From Lewinellaceae bacterium (GTDB lineage: Bacteria > Bacteroidota > Bacteroidia > Chitinophagales > Saprospiraceae): a stretch of DNA of 64,000 bases. The stretch spans positions 124,001-188,000 of the forward strand of contig JACJYP010000008.1 of the NCBI GenBank assembly GCA_020636045.1, read 5' to 3'. Both the position numbers and the translations under genes were made by a program. Below the pieces are notes generated by a model. It did no database searches. It was given only the letters and a program-made list of their open reading frames with translations, and was not told the origin of the DNA. This document shows positions 1 through 8,654 of this stretch, in pieces (the stretch's first letter is position 1; each line of letters opens with the position of its first letter).

Positions 1-1
1 C

Positions 2-193
2 GTGAAAGCCGTTTCGGCCCTTTTGGAGCATTTCAAAAACGCGCGCATCCGCTGGTTGCACCTGCAACCCTCCGAAGTTGGGAAAAGTGCGATCGGACAC
101 GACGGTTTCTTTGAACCCGGGAACGAATCGCTGTGGCAGGACATGATCGACTGGATCGGAAAACCCGAACCGGCGAAAGGATATTTTTATTAA
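2..193 (+). CDS. Alpha/beta hydrolase, C-terminal fragment (5' end outside window)
   Basis: Only the last ~63 codons are present and the frame is open to the left edge, so the true start is upstream. The fragment contains IGHDGFF followed by a tryptophan-rich stretch (LWQDMIDWI). This resembles the C-terminal end of predicted alpha/beta hydrolases in which the histidine of a GHxGFF motif completes the catalytic triad (COG4757-like). The nucleophile and acid residues lie outside the window, so substrate cannot be inferred. The decarboxylase starts 25 bases downstream on the same strand, which suggests co-transcription. Confidence 0.55.
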   Translation: MKAVSALLEHFKNARIRWLHLQPSEVGKSAIGHDGFFEPGNESLWQDMIDWIGKPEPAKGYFY

Positions 194-218
194 ACGATCA
201 TAAAAACCCAACTGACAA

Positions 219-1670
219 ATGTCAAACAGACCCGAGCTCAGCCTCGATCCCCAAAACTGGGATACCCTGAAACAGATCGGCCACCAGATGGTCGATGACA
301 TGTTCGACTACCTGAACAATATTCGCAACGAACCGGTGTGGCGGCCGGTGCCCGAACGATCAAAAGAATATTTCGAAGAAGACCTGCCTCAACGCCCGCA
401 GGACATCGCTTCTTTGTACGAAGCCTTCAAGACACATATCCTGCCTTATCCGCAGGGCAATATTCACCCCCGGTTCTGGGGCTGGGTGATGGGCAGCGGC
501 ACTCCCGTGGCCATGCTGGCGGAAATGCTGGCCGCCGCCATGAACTCCAACGTTTGCATCGACGGGCAAGCCGCAGTACTTGTGGAGCAACAGGTGCTGA
601 ACTGGTGCAAACAACTGGTCGGCTTCCCCGAAACCGCTTCAGGCTTGCTCACCAGCGGCGCTTCGATGGCCAACCTGACTGCGCTGATCGCTGCGCGCGA
701 GCACATTTCCGGGGGTTCCGTCCGTCGCCTGGGCTTGCAGGCCGAGCCCAACAGAATGGTGCTGTATTGCTCGATGGAAGCCCATCATTGCATTCGCAAA
801 GCAGCCGAGGTCATGGGTCTCGGCGCCGCTTCGGTTTCCATGATCCCCGTCGACGACCAATACCGCATGCGCACGGACCTGCTGGAAGAGATCATACAAA
901 ACGACCTGGCAGCCGGACGCTTCCCCTTTTGCATCGTCGGAAATGCCGGCACGGTCAATACCGGCGCCATCGACCCGCTTTCAGAATTGGCAGCACTCGC
1001 GCGCAAATACAGCCTGTGGTTCCACATCGACGGCGCCTTCGGGGCATTTGCCCGCAATATTCCCGAATACGCGGATACACTGGCGGCAATTGGAGAAGCG
1101 GACAGCCTCGCTTTCGACCTGCACAAATGGATGAGTGTGCCCTATGAGGCGGGATGCGTGCTGATCCGAGATGAAACGGCCCACCGCAAGGCATATGAAC
1201 AGACGGCGAATTACCTGATCCGCCACGAACGGCAGCAGGGTTCCGGGCAGTTTTCCTTCGGCGACTACGGCATTGAACTGTCGCGCGGTTTCAAGGCCCT
1301 GAAAGTATGGATGACCCTGAAGCATTACGGCGCATTCGCATTTACCGCCCTGATCAAACAAAACATCGCGCAGGCCCGCTACCTGAGCGAGTCGGTGCAA
1401 CAGCACCCGCAGTTGGAACTGACGGCACCCACGGCACTCAATATTGTGTGTTTCAGATATGTGCGCCCCGGGTGGCCGGAGGAAAAGACGCGGGCCGTGA
1501 ACCAGGAGATCATGCTTCACATGCGTGAAAAAGGGGCTGCGATCGTTTCGGCCACGATCCTGAAAGGCCGTTACACCTTGCGGGCCGCCATCGTCAACCA
1601 CCGTAGCCGCATGGAGGATTTTGATTTTCTGGTAGAACAGGTTGTGCGCAACGGCCACGAGCTCGGATAA
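219..1670 (+). CDS. Group II PLP-dependent amino acid decarboxylase
   Basis: A 483-residue protein of the pyridoxal-dependent decarboxylase family (aromatic-L-amino-acid / glutamate decarboxylase superfamily, fold type I). The PLP lysine is expected at about residue 303 in FDLHKWM. The aspartate that binds the pyridine nitrogen is about residue 271 in HIDGAFG, and the ring-stacking histidine region is about 189-190 (EAHHCIRKA). NAGTVNTGAIDP matches the conserved NxGTTxxGAxD block. Length is normal for the family. The reaction would be decarboxylation of an L-amino acid to an amine in the cytoplasm. Whether the substrate is aromatic or acidic cannot be decided from sequence alone. The ATG at 219 follows the hydrolase tail by 25 bases. 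Confidence 0.88.
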   Translation: MSNRPELSLDPQNWDTLKQIGHQMVDDMFDYLNNIRNEPVWRPVPERSKEYFEEDLPQRPQDIASLYEAFKTHILPYPQGNIHPRFWGWVMGSGTPVAMLAEMLAAAMNSNVCIDGQAAVLVEQQVLNWCKQLVGFPETASGLLTSGASMANLTALIAAREHISGGSVRRLGLQAEPNRMVLYCSMEAHHCIRKAAEVMGLGAASVSMIPVDDQYRMRTDLLEEIIQNDLAAGRFPFCIVGNAGTVNTGAIDPLSELAALARKYSLWFHIDGAFGAFARNIPEYADTLAAIGEADSLAFDLHKWMSVPYEAGCVLIRDETAHRKAYEQTANYLIRHERQQGSGQFSFGDYGIELSRGFKALKVWMTLKHYGAFAFTALIKQNIAQARYLSESVQQHPQLELTAPTALNIVCFRYVRPGWPEEKTRAVNQEIMLHMREKGAAIVSATILKGRYTLRAAIVNHRSRMEDFDFLVEQVVRNGHELG

Positions 1671-1745
1671 CCGTTTAAAAACTGCCATTTCCGATATTTT
1701 TGTTCATTATGTCGGAATCGGCAGGGGTTAAAAACAGGAGCGTCT

Positions 1746-1753
1746 TATGTTTG
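1746..1753 (+). promoter_or_regulatory. Bacteroidota -7 box (TATGTTTG)
   Basis: TATGTTTG fits the Bacteroidota TAnnTTTG element and lies 25 bases upstream of the ATG at 1778. No convincing TTTG -33 element is present at 17-20 bases upstream. Confidence 0.4.
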
Positions 1754-1777
1754 CAGACAATCAAAATTTTTTCGGTT

Positions 1778-3313
1778 ATGCGCAAACATCTGACGCTCCT
1801 GCTTCTTTGCTGCAGCTTTTGCCTTGCAGCCCAGATCCCTGTAAAATATACCCTCCCACCATGCGGCACGGCGCCCGGGATCAGCCCCTGGCTGAAAGAC
1901 TACGCCTCCAGGCCGCAGGAATTTGTTTCCGCACGCTCCCTGGATACCCTGTATGTCGGCATTCAACTGCACCTGCTCGCCAGGGACAACGGTACGGGGC
2001 GCTTCTCACCGGAACGGGTACTCGCGGCCTTCTGCCAGTTGAATGAAGACTACGCCGCTACCGGCATCCGGTTCTACTTCAAGGACGACTGGAACCTGAT
2101 CAACAGCACGGCCTGGTATCAGCACGCGAATATTCCGCAAGGGATCGACATGATGCTGACCAATAATGTGCCCGATGCCCTGAACGCTTATTTCGCTTCC
2201 AATGTGGCAGGGAATTGCGGCTACAATTTGCCCTATGCAGGGGTAGCCGTAGCGCACAATTGCGCCGCAACGGGCGACCATACCTGGGCACATGAGGTCG
2301 GCCATGCCTTGTCGCTCCCCCACCCTTTCATCGGCTGGGAAGGAAAAACCTATACGACCCTGAACCCCACGCCGGACACACTCACGTACGACTACACATA
2401 TTTCCACGATACCATCGACACACAGATACCGGCGCCGCTCGATACTGCGCTGGTGGAATACCTGGACGGCAGCAACTGCAGCATCGCGGCCGACCTGTTT
2501 TGCGACACCAAACCGGATTATCTGAGTTATCGCTGGAATTGCGACGCCCAGAGCAACAGCACGGTGAAGCAGATCGATCCTGCCGGCGGTGAATTCTATT
2601 CGGACGGAACCCTGTTCATGTCTTATTCATTCGACGAATGCCAAACCCGGTTTTCAGATGAGGAGGTCGCCGCCATGCGCGCCAATCTGATGACTGAAAA
2701 AGCAAGTTGGCTGACGGACGTCCCCACAGAAGGAGAGATCACCGGAGCCCCGGACATGCTCCTGCCGCTCGACGGTGAAAATGCGCCGGTATCCGGAGCG
2801 GAACTGCGCTGGGCATCCGTACCCAACGCTACGCATTATCTGATCCAATACACCCGGATCAGTTCCTTTATCGTGAAAGAATTCGAGCTGGTCACCACCG
2901 ACACCTCCCTGGTGCTTGGCAATTTGTTTGTCGATAAAAACTATTACTGGCGGGTGCGCGCCTTCAACCACTGGTATGCCTGCACGCCTTTTTCACCGCA
3001 GCAAAGTTTTTACACCGTACCTGTAACGGCCATTACATCGCCTGAAAGTGACAACTGGCGCTGCTATCCGTCCCTTATATCGCGGGGTCAGGCGCTTACG
3101 CTGGAATTCGGAGAAGAGTGGCAGCAACAGAACCTGCAATGCAGTGTCGTCGATGTCACCGGCCGGGTGATGTGGCAAACGCCACTCCGGTCATCAAATG
3201 CAAGGATCCGGCTCGATCTTCCTTCCGGAAACTGGCCGGCGGGCGTATATCACCTGATACTGGCGGGAGAAAAGGGCGTCAAAACCCGGTCATTGATGCT
3301 TCAGGGCGGATAA
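1778..3313 (+). CDS. Secreted M43-like (pappalysin-type) zinc metalloprotease, T9SS cargo
   Basis: 511 residues from the ATG at 1778. That start gives a clean signal peptide (KHLTLLLLCCSFCLAAQ); longer in-frame starts would bury it. The metzincin-like zinc motif HEVGHALSLPH begins near residue 172, with the usual glycine at position 8 replaced by serine. MSYSFDEC with a following RFSDEEVAAM is the Met-turn and C-terminal helix expected in M43 proteases. A fibronectin type III-like module follows (about residues 335-430). The last ~75 residues resemble a T9SS type A sorting domain (DVTGRVMWQ, PAGVYHLIL). The predicted product is an extracellular or surface protease. It is followed by a close paralog on the same strand. 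Confidence 0.8.
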   Translation: MRKHLTLLLLCCSFCLAAQIPVKYTLPPCGTAPGISPWLKDYASRPQEFVSARSLDTLYVGIQLHLLARDNGTGRFSPERVLAAFCQLNEDYAATGIRFYFKDDWNLINSTAWYQHANIPQGIDMMLTNNVPDALNAYFASNVAGNCGYNLPYAGVAVAHNCAATGDHTWAHEVGHALSLPHPFIGWEGKTYTTLNPTPDTLTYDYTYFHDTIDTQIPAPLDTALVEYLDGSNCSIAADLFCDTKPDYLSYRWNCDAQSNSTVKQIDPAGGEFYSDGTLFMSYSFDECQTRFSDEEVAAMRANLMTEKASWLTDVPTEGEITGAPDMLLPLDGENAPVSGAELRWASVPNATHYLIQYTRISSFIVKEFELVTTDTSLVLGNLFVDKNYYWRVRAFNHWYACTPFSPQQSFYTVPVTAITSPESDNWRCYPSLISRGQALTLEFGEEWQQQNLQCSVVDVTGRVMWQTPLRSSNARIRLDLPSGNWPAGVYHLILAGEKGVKTRSLMLQGG

Positions 3314-3442
3314 ATTGTCGCGGGTTGGCGCTATATCAACAGATTTTGTAAAAAATTGCCGATCAAAGCGGACCTTTGCAGTACAAACCAAATCACGACG
3401 ATCGCTACTTATTCCGGCGATCGATAAAAATCTGTGTCTGAC

Positions 3443-4951
3443 ATGCGAATCAGATTGTTCATCGTCCTGGTCTGCGCATTGGGCTTGTCGTCCGCAGCGC
3501 AATCCCAGGCGCTCTTACCCGATCAATGGTGCGGGAATACCGGGAAATCCGCGTGGCTCGACTGGTATCAGGCGAATAAAGACCTGATCGTCGACCAGCG
3601 CGGCGTTGATACTTCCTGGTTGTATGTGCCGATGACCATCCATATCGTCGGTGACAATTCCGGGAATGGCTACTATCCTTTCGATTATGCCGCGCGCGCT
3701 GTGTGCGAGATGAACGATCTCTACCACGACGCACATATCCGTTTTTATCTCGTTCCCGGCGATCCGGTGCGTTACCTGAACAATTCGTCGTGGTACAAGC
3801 ACCAGTACAACCAGGGCGGCCAGATGATCAACCAGAACAAACTGCCCAACCGGCTGAATGCCTTTGTCGTGGAAGACCCTGCCGGCAACTGCGGGTACGC
3901 CTGGAAAGACGCCATCGTGCTCGGAAAGGGCTGCTCCGGGTCCGGCAACATCACCTGGTCGCACGAAGCGGGGCACCATTTGTCTCTGCCACATACATTT
4001 CTGGGCTGGGAAGGTGAAAGCTGGGATTTTTCGCAACCGGCGCCTGCTACTATCGGCAACGGCGATTATCCTGTCGAAATGGTGAACGGCGACAACTGCT
4101 ATTTTTCCGGCGACGGGTTTTGCGATACCAAACCGGACTATCTGAGCAACCGCTGGTTCTGCAACAACAACCTTGAAAGCAATATCAAGCAACGCGATCC
4201 GGAAGGCATTGAATTCCGCTCCGACGCGACGCTCATCATGAGTTATGCCTCCGACGAGTGCTCGTCGCGCTTTTCGCCGGAGCAGATCGAGGCCATGCGC
4301 GCCAACCTGTACGATGAGCACATCGAATACATTTCGCAACCGGCGCCATTTACCGAACTTGACGACGACCTGTCGACGACCCTGATCAGCCCGGTCGACA
4401 GCCAGTATGTGCAATACAATGACGTCACACTGAACTGGAACCTCGTTCCGGGCGCTTCTTATTACGTGGTGGAGGTAAGCCCGGTGGCCAGTTTTTCACC
4501 CAGGGTGTATTACCAGACCTTCTTCGGTCCCGTTACGTCCACGACCGTTACCAAGGGCCTGCTGAACAACTGGACCATGTACTGGCGGGTGCGCGCCTAT
4601 AATGAATGGGATATCTGCCAGCCATATGACAATGCCCAGGTCGGCATTTTCAAGACCAAAAACCTGACCTCCACGAACAACCTCGAGCGCGTGGCTACGG
4701 CCGAACTGACGCCGAACCCGGTCGCAGGAGGCACCCCGGCCGTACTGACCGTCAGTTCCGACGAATCGATGGACATTGCGCTCCAGATAAGCGACGCTGC
4801 AGGACGAATGGTGTTCACGCAACACTACCGGCTTTCCGGAGGCGAAAACCGCCTGGAAATACCTACGGACGGCATGAGCGCAGGGTTCTACATCCTTAAT
4901 CTGTACAATGAAAAAGGCGCTTTCCTGAAACGCCTGGTCGTGACGGAATGA
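3443..4951 (+). CDS. Secreted M43-like zinc metalloprotease, tandem paralog, T9SS cargo
   Basis: 502 residues. The ATG at 3443 gives the signal peptide RIRLFIVLVCALGLSSAAQS; an in-frame GTG sits nine bases upstream. It has the same order as the preceding gene: zinc motif HEAGHHLSLPH from about residue 174, GDGFCDTKPDYLS, Met-turn MSYASDECSSRFSPEQ, a fibronectin-like domain containing WNLVPGASYYVVEV, and a T9SS type A tail (DAAGRMVFT, SAGFYILNLYNEKG). The two proteins align along their whole length, so this is a tandem duplication. GDNC/GDGFCDTKPDYLS-type cysteine motifs are shared by both copies and probably form a disulfide near the active site. Confidence 0.8.
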   Translation: MRIRLFIVLVCALGLSSAAQSQALLPDQWCGNTGKSAWLDWYQANKDLIVDQRGVDTSWLYVPMTIHIVGDNSGNGYYPFDYAARAVCEMNDLYHDAHIRFYLVPGDPVRYLNNSSWYKHQYNQGGQMINQNKLPNRLNAFVVEDPAGNCGYAWKDAIVLGKGCSGSGNITWSHEAGHHLSLPHTFLGWEGESWDFSQPAPATIGNGDYPVEMVNGDNCYFSGDGFCDTKPDYLSNRWFCNNNLESNIKQRDPEGIEFRSDATLIMSYASDECSSRFSPEQIEAMRANLYDEHIEYISQPAPFTELDDDLSTTLISPVDSQYVQYNDVTLNWNLVPGASYYVVEVSPVASFSPRVYYQTFFGPVTSTTVTKGLLNNWTMYWRVRAYNEWDICQPYDNAQVGIFKTKNLTSTNNLERVATAELTPNPVAGGTPAVLTVSSDESMDIALQISDAAGRMVFTQHYRLSGGENRLEIPTDGMSAGFYILNLYNEKGAFLKRLVVTE

Positions 4952-4989
4952 CAATTTCGTTCCGTTTGGAATAAAAATACTTCAACTTT

Positions 4990-5035
4990 GCACCGCTCCG
5001 GGAGGTTTCATACCCCCGGGGCGGTGCTTTTTAAA
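4990..5035 (+). terminator. Hairpin with T-tract between protease and flippase genes
   Basis: GCACCGC pairs with GCGGTGC around a CCGGG/CCCGG inner stem and is followed by TTTTT. It lies 38 bases after the protease stop and 20 bases before the next ATG. CAACTTTG just upstream (4983-4990) resembles a degenerate -7 box, so the hairpin could also sit in the leader of the flippase gene as an attenuator. A simple terminator is more likely. Confidence 0.7.
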
Positions 5036-5054
5036 TGCAACTATTATACACTAC

Positions 5055-6560
5055 ATGGGCGTTATCCGGCGACAAAGCCTGAAACATTCGGCGGTCAACA
5101 TGGTGGGTCTGGTGATCGGGGCGATCAGCACCCTGTTCGTGTACCCGCATTCGCTGGAGACCAACGGCCTGATGCAGGTATTGCTTCAGGTAGGCATGAT
5201 CGGGCTGCCCCTGTTATCGCTGGGTGGCAATACGGTGGCGCTGCGGTTTTTCCCGAAATTTGAGAACCGGGCATCCGGGCACAACGGGTTTCTGTCACTG
5301 CTGATATTTCTCTGTGTCGGAGGTTGCCTGCTCTGCATCGGCATGGCCTGGGCATTCTGGGACACCTTCACGGCCTTTATGCTGAAGCATTCGAAAGGCA
5401 ATTCTGCCTTGCTGGAAAAATACCTTTGGATGGCTGCTCCGCTGGCCAGTTTTTACACCATCGGGATGATCCTGGGTATTTATTCGTATAACTTCAAGCG
5501 CATCGTCGTACCCTCCCTGCTGATCGATTTTTCCCAGAAGATCGTGCAGCCGCTGCTTCTGATCGCAGTCTGGCAACAATGGATACCGCTCGAATGGGCG
5601 ATCCGGGGGCTGGTGATCCACGCATTTCTGGTCATGGTGTCGCTCGCCGCGTATCTTCAATGGCTGGGAGAATGGCACTGGCGCCCCAACTGGTCGTTTC
5701 TGACCCCGGCGCTGCGTTCCGAAATGCTGCGCTTTATCGGATTCGGCGCTTTGGGCGGTTTTGCGCTTCAGATGGCTTCCAAGATCGATATTTTTATGGT
5801 GGGCTCGCTGGGCACCCTGAAATCGGCCGGTGTGTACGCCATTACCGCTTATATGGCTACCGCGATCGATATTCCCACGAAAAGTCTGTATGCTGCAAGC
5901 GCTTCTTCTGTCGCAAAATACCTCGCCGATGACAACAGGCCCGAAATGGAGCGGCTGTATCAAAAAGTATCGATCAACCTGCTGGTGGCCGGGCTGCTGT
6001 TGTTCGGGGCCATTTGGCTGTCGGCCGACAGTCTGTTTGCCATTGTCCCGAACGGAGCGGCCGTATCTACCGGAAAATACGTGTTGCTGTTCATCGGCCT
6101 TTCCAGGATCGTGGAAATGGGTACGGGGCTGAACAACTACATGGTTTATTATTCGAAGTATTACCTGTGGTCGCTGATGTCGCTGGGTATTCTCGGGATC
6201 GCGAATGTAATGTTTAACATCTGGCTGATCCCCCGATACGGCATGAACGGCGCTGCGATCTCCACCCTGCTCTCGGTGACATGCTACAATGCTGTCAGCA
6301 TCTGGCTGGTCTGGCTGAAATTCAGGTTGCAGCCATTTACCCGAAACACCTTGCTGGCCATCGCTTCTGCGCTTGGTATGTTTCTCATCGCCCGAATGAT
6401 ACCCCTTAGTGGTATCCATCTGCTCGATATTGCCATCCGGTCGGGGCTTTACGTGCTGCTTTTCGCCGTCCTGGTGCTCCGGTTGCGTGTTTCGGGCGAT
6501 CTGAACGACGGTTACCGCCTGCTTCGGGAGAAATTACTGCTGAGAAAAAACAAGGACTAG
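5055..6560 (+). CDS. Polysaccharide / O-antigen flippase-like membrane protein (Wzx, MVF superfamily)
   Basis: 501 residues, almost entirely hydrophobic, with about 12-14 predicted transmembrane helices. The N-terminus (VIRRQSLKHSAVNMVGL) and the internal block FIGFGALGGFALQMASKIDIFMVG are typical of Bacteroidota polysaccharide biosynthesis / lipopolysaccharide exporter proteins. NVMFNIWLIPRYGMNGAA is the conserved late-helix motif of this MATE-like superfamily. The inferred role is flipping lipid-linked sugar units across the inner membrane. No glycosyltransferase or polymerase gene adjoins it. Its 3' end overlaps the convergent lipoprotein gene by 27 bases. Confidence 0.82.
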   Translation: MGVIRRQSLKHSAVNMVGLVIGAISTLFVYPHSLETNGLMQVLLQVGMIGLPLLSLGGNTVALRFFPKFENRASGHNGFLSLLIFLCVGGCLLCIGMAWAFWDTFTAFMLKHSKGNSALLEKYLWMAAPLASFYTIGMILGIYSYNFKRIVVPSLLIDFSQKIVQPLLLIAVWQQWIPLEWAIRGLVIHAFLVMVSLAAYLQWLGEWHWRPNWSFLTPALRSEMLRFIGFGALGGFALQMASKIDIFMVGSLGTLKSAGVYAITAYMATAIDIPTKSLYAASASSVAKYLADDNRPEMERLYQKVSINLLVAGLLLFGAIWLSADSLFAIVPNGAAVSTGKYVLLFIGLSRIVEMGTGLNNYMVYYSKYYLWSLMSLGILGIANVMFNIWLIPRYGMNGAAISTLLSVTCYNAVSIWLVWLKFRLQPFTRNTLLAIASALGMFLIARMIPLSGIHLLDIAIRSGLYVLLFAVLVLRLRVSGDLNDGYRLLREKLLLRKNKD

Positions 6561-7013
6561 TGTGCTTTGGTCGGGGCTCACGATGCGATCCACCCGCACA
6601 AAAACCCCGGGTTCAACCTCGCGGTCCTGGCCGAGCCGCATTTCATAGCGCCGCGTTTCGATGATATCGGCCCAGGCCTTTAGCGGCGCCTGCTTTGCAG
6701 AAAACGAACTCAGGAACACCAGCTGGCGCGTGGCTTCCTTCAGCCACAGGGAATCTGCATACCGGCTGTAATCACCCGGCACCGTAAAACGATATTCCTG
6801 ACGGCTTTGGTCGCACACATCCTGGCTGATCTCGAGCAGTACGTTCGTATCGAGCAGCATACTTTCGAGCGACTGGCTGCCCTGTTTTTCAAAATTATAC
6901 TGCACTACGTGCGGCAGGTCCTTGTCAAAAATAGGCGAAGGTTTGTATTTGCAGGTTTTCTCTCCATCACAGGAGACCAGAAAAACAAGTAAAAAAGCGG
7001 CGATAAGACGCAT
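6534..7013 (-). CDS. Putative lipoprotein of unknown function
   Basis: 159 residues from the ATG at 7013. This start places a lipoprotein signal at the N-terminus (RLIAAFLLVFLVSCDG, lipobox LVSC); the longer frame to 7076 would put 21 residues in front of it. The mature part is soluble and mixed alpha/beta, with no family recognised. The end overlaps the 3' end of the flippase gene on the other strand by 27 bases, with stops TAA (complement of 6534-6536) and TAG (6558-6560). Its upstream region is shared with hutI, which diverges from it. Confidence 0.65.
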   Translation of the reverse strand: MRLIAAFLLVFLVSCDGEKTCKYKPSPIFDKDLPHVVQYNFEKQGSQSLESMLLDTNVLLEISQDVCDQSRQEYRFTVPGDYSRYADSLWLKEATRQLVFLSSFSAKQAPLKAWADIIETRRYEMRLGQDREVEPGVFVRVDRIVSPDQSTLVLVFSQQ

Positions 7014-7106
7014 AGTACAGGCATTGATTGCTAATCTATTCGGGTGAAAACCCCTCTTTCCTTTAGAGGCCGGCAAAAATAAATAGTTTTGCCGGCCAAA
7101 TCTTTT

Positions 7107-8375
7107 ATGACCAAAACGGACCTTATGCCCAGTTTATTGATCCGGAATATCAAAACCCTCGTACAGGCGGAAGTCAACCCCAGAAAAGTGGTAAAAGGCG
7201 CTGATATGGCGATCGTCCCGACGATACACGACGCCTATCTTTTGATGGAAAATGGAAGAATAACCGGATTCGGCGCCATGGATACCTGCCCGGAACGCGC
7301 AGATGAGGTAATGGATGCCACCGGCCGCATGGTATTCCCTTCCTGGTGCGATTCGCATACGCATCTGGTATTTGCGACCAGCCGGGAAGAAGAATTCGTC
7401 GATCGTATCCGCGGATTATCTTACGAAGAGATCGCCCGCAGGGGGGGCGGCATACTCAACTCCGCCCGGCGGCTGCAGGAAACATCGGAAGACGACCTTT
7501 ACCACAGCGCACTCGAACGCCTTTACGAAGTGATCGGATACGGAACCGGCGCCATTGAGATAAAAAGCGGTTACGGGCTTACAACCGAAAGCGAATTAAA
7601 AATGCTGCGTGTGATCCGCCGCCTGAAAGAAGTCAGCCCCATCCCGATCAAGGCCACCTTTCTCGGCGCACACGCCATGCCGGTGGAATTCAAAGAAAAC
7701 AGAGAGGGGTATATCGACCTGATCATCAATGAGATGCTTCCGAAAGTTGCTGAGGAAAAACTGGCTGAGTACTGCGATGTGTTTTGCGATCGCGGGTTCT
7801 ACACCGTAGAAGAAACAGACCGGATATTAAAAGCCGCCGCCGGATACGGGCTGAAAGCAAAGATACATGCCAATGAACTGGACTATTCCGGCGGTGTGCA
7901 GACAGGCGTCGCGAATGGCGCCGTATCGGTCGACCACCTCGAATACACCGGCGATGCCGAGATCGAAGCGTTGCTGGGCGGCGATACGATGCCCACCCTG
8001 CTCCCAGGCTGTGCCTTTTTCCTGGGTATTCCTTTCGGGCCGGCGCGAAAAATGATCGATGCAGGGTTGCCGGTGGTACTGGCCACCGATTACAATCCGG
8101 GTTCCGCGCCATCGGGAAACATGCCCTTTGTAGTCGCGCTGGGCTGCATCAAAATGGGCATGTTGCCCGAAGAAGCCATAAATGCGGCCACGATCAATGG
8201 CGCCCGTGCGATGGAACTGGAGGCCGATTATGGCAGTATTGCTGTCGGGAAGGTGGCAAATGTATTCATTACCAAGCCAATTCCGTCGCTTGCCTATTTT
8301 CCTTATGCTTTTGGCAAAAATCTTGTTGAGTCCGTGGTGCTGCAAGGAAAAGCCTGGACAACGCCCCGGCAATAA
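7107..8375 (+). CDS. hutI: Imidazolonepropionase
   Basis: 422 residues from the ATG at 7107; an alternative ATG is at 7125. The enzyme hydrolyses 4-imidazolone-5-propanoate to N-formimidoyl-L-glutamate in histidine catabolism (EC 3.5.2.7). Family markers are the metal site DSHTHLVF, the long conserved block FVDRIRGLSYEEIARRGGG, KSGYGLTTESELKMLRVI, FLGAHAMP, the second metal histidine in KIHANELDYSGG, and ATDYNPGSAPSGNMP near the C-terminus. Length is typical. hutH, hutU and hutG are not in the window, so the gene stands apart from the rest of the pathway. Confidence 0.95.
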   Translation: MTKTDLMPSLLIRNIKTLVQAEVNPRKVVKGADMAIVPTIHDAYLLMENGRITGFGAMDTCPERADEVMDATGRMVFPSWCDSHTHLVFATSREEEFVDRIRGLSYEEIARRGGGILNSARRLQETSEDDLYHSALERLYEVIGYGTGAIEIKSGYGLTTESELKMLRVIRRLKEVSPIPIKATFLGAHAMPVEFKENREGYIDLIINEMLPKVAEEKLAEYCDVFCDRGFYTVEETDRILKAAAGYGLKAKIHANELDYSGGVQTGVANGAVSVDHLEYTGDAEIEALLGGDTMPTLLPGCAFFLGIPFGPARKMIDAGLPVVLATDYNPGSAPSGNMPFVVALGCIKMGMLPEEAINAATINGARAMELEADYGSIAVGKVANVFITKPIPSLAYFPYAFGKNLVESVVLQGKAWTTPRQ

Positions 8376-8654
8376 AAAAGGTTAAGGTGTCGTTTTGTGG
8401 CGGTTTCCGTCAAGCGTTTGCATTTTTGCAAACATTTATTTTGTGACAATATGTCGGAAAGCCGCGCTTTATCTACTTTTGCGCCCACTGTCTTTCCAGC
8501 GGCCAGCAGTATAATCATCGTTTCCCCACCATTTTAGTTAAAACCACCCGCAACAGACAGCAATGCCCCCCGGACATGCATCTGAATCATTTGTTTGAAT
8601 CCCTTTTTTGTTGTGAACATATCCATCAACCTTTGTTAAATTTCTACCTACGCA

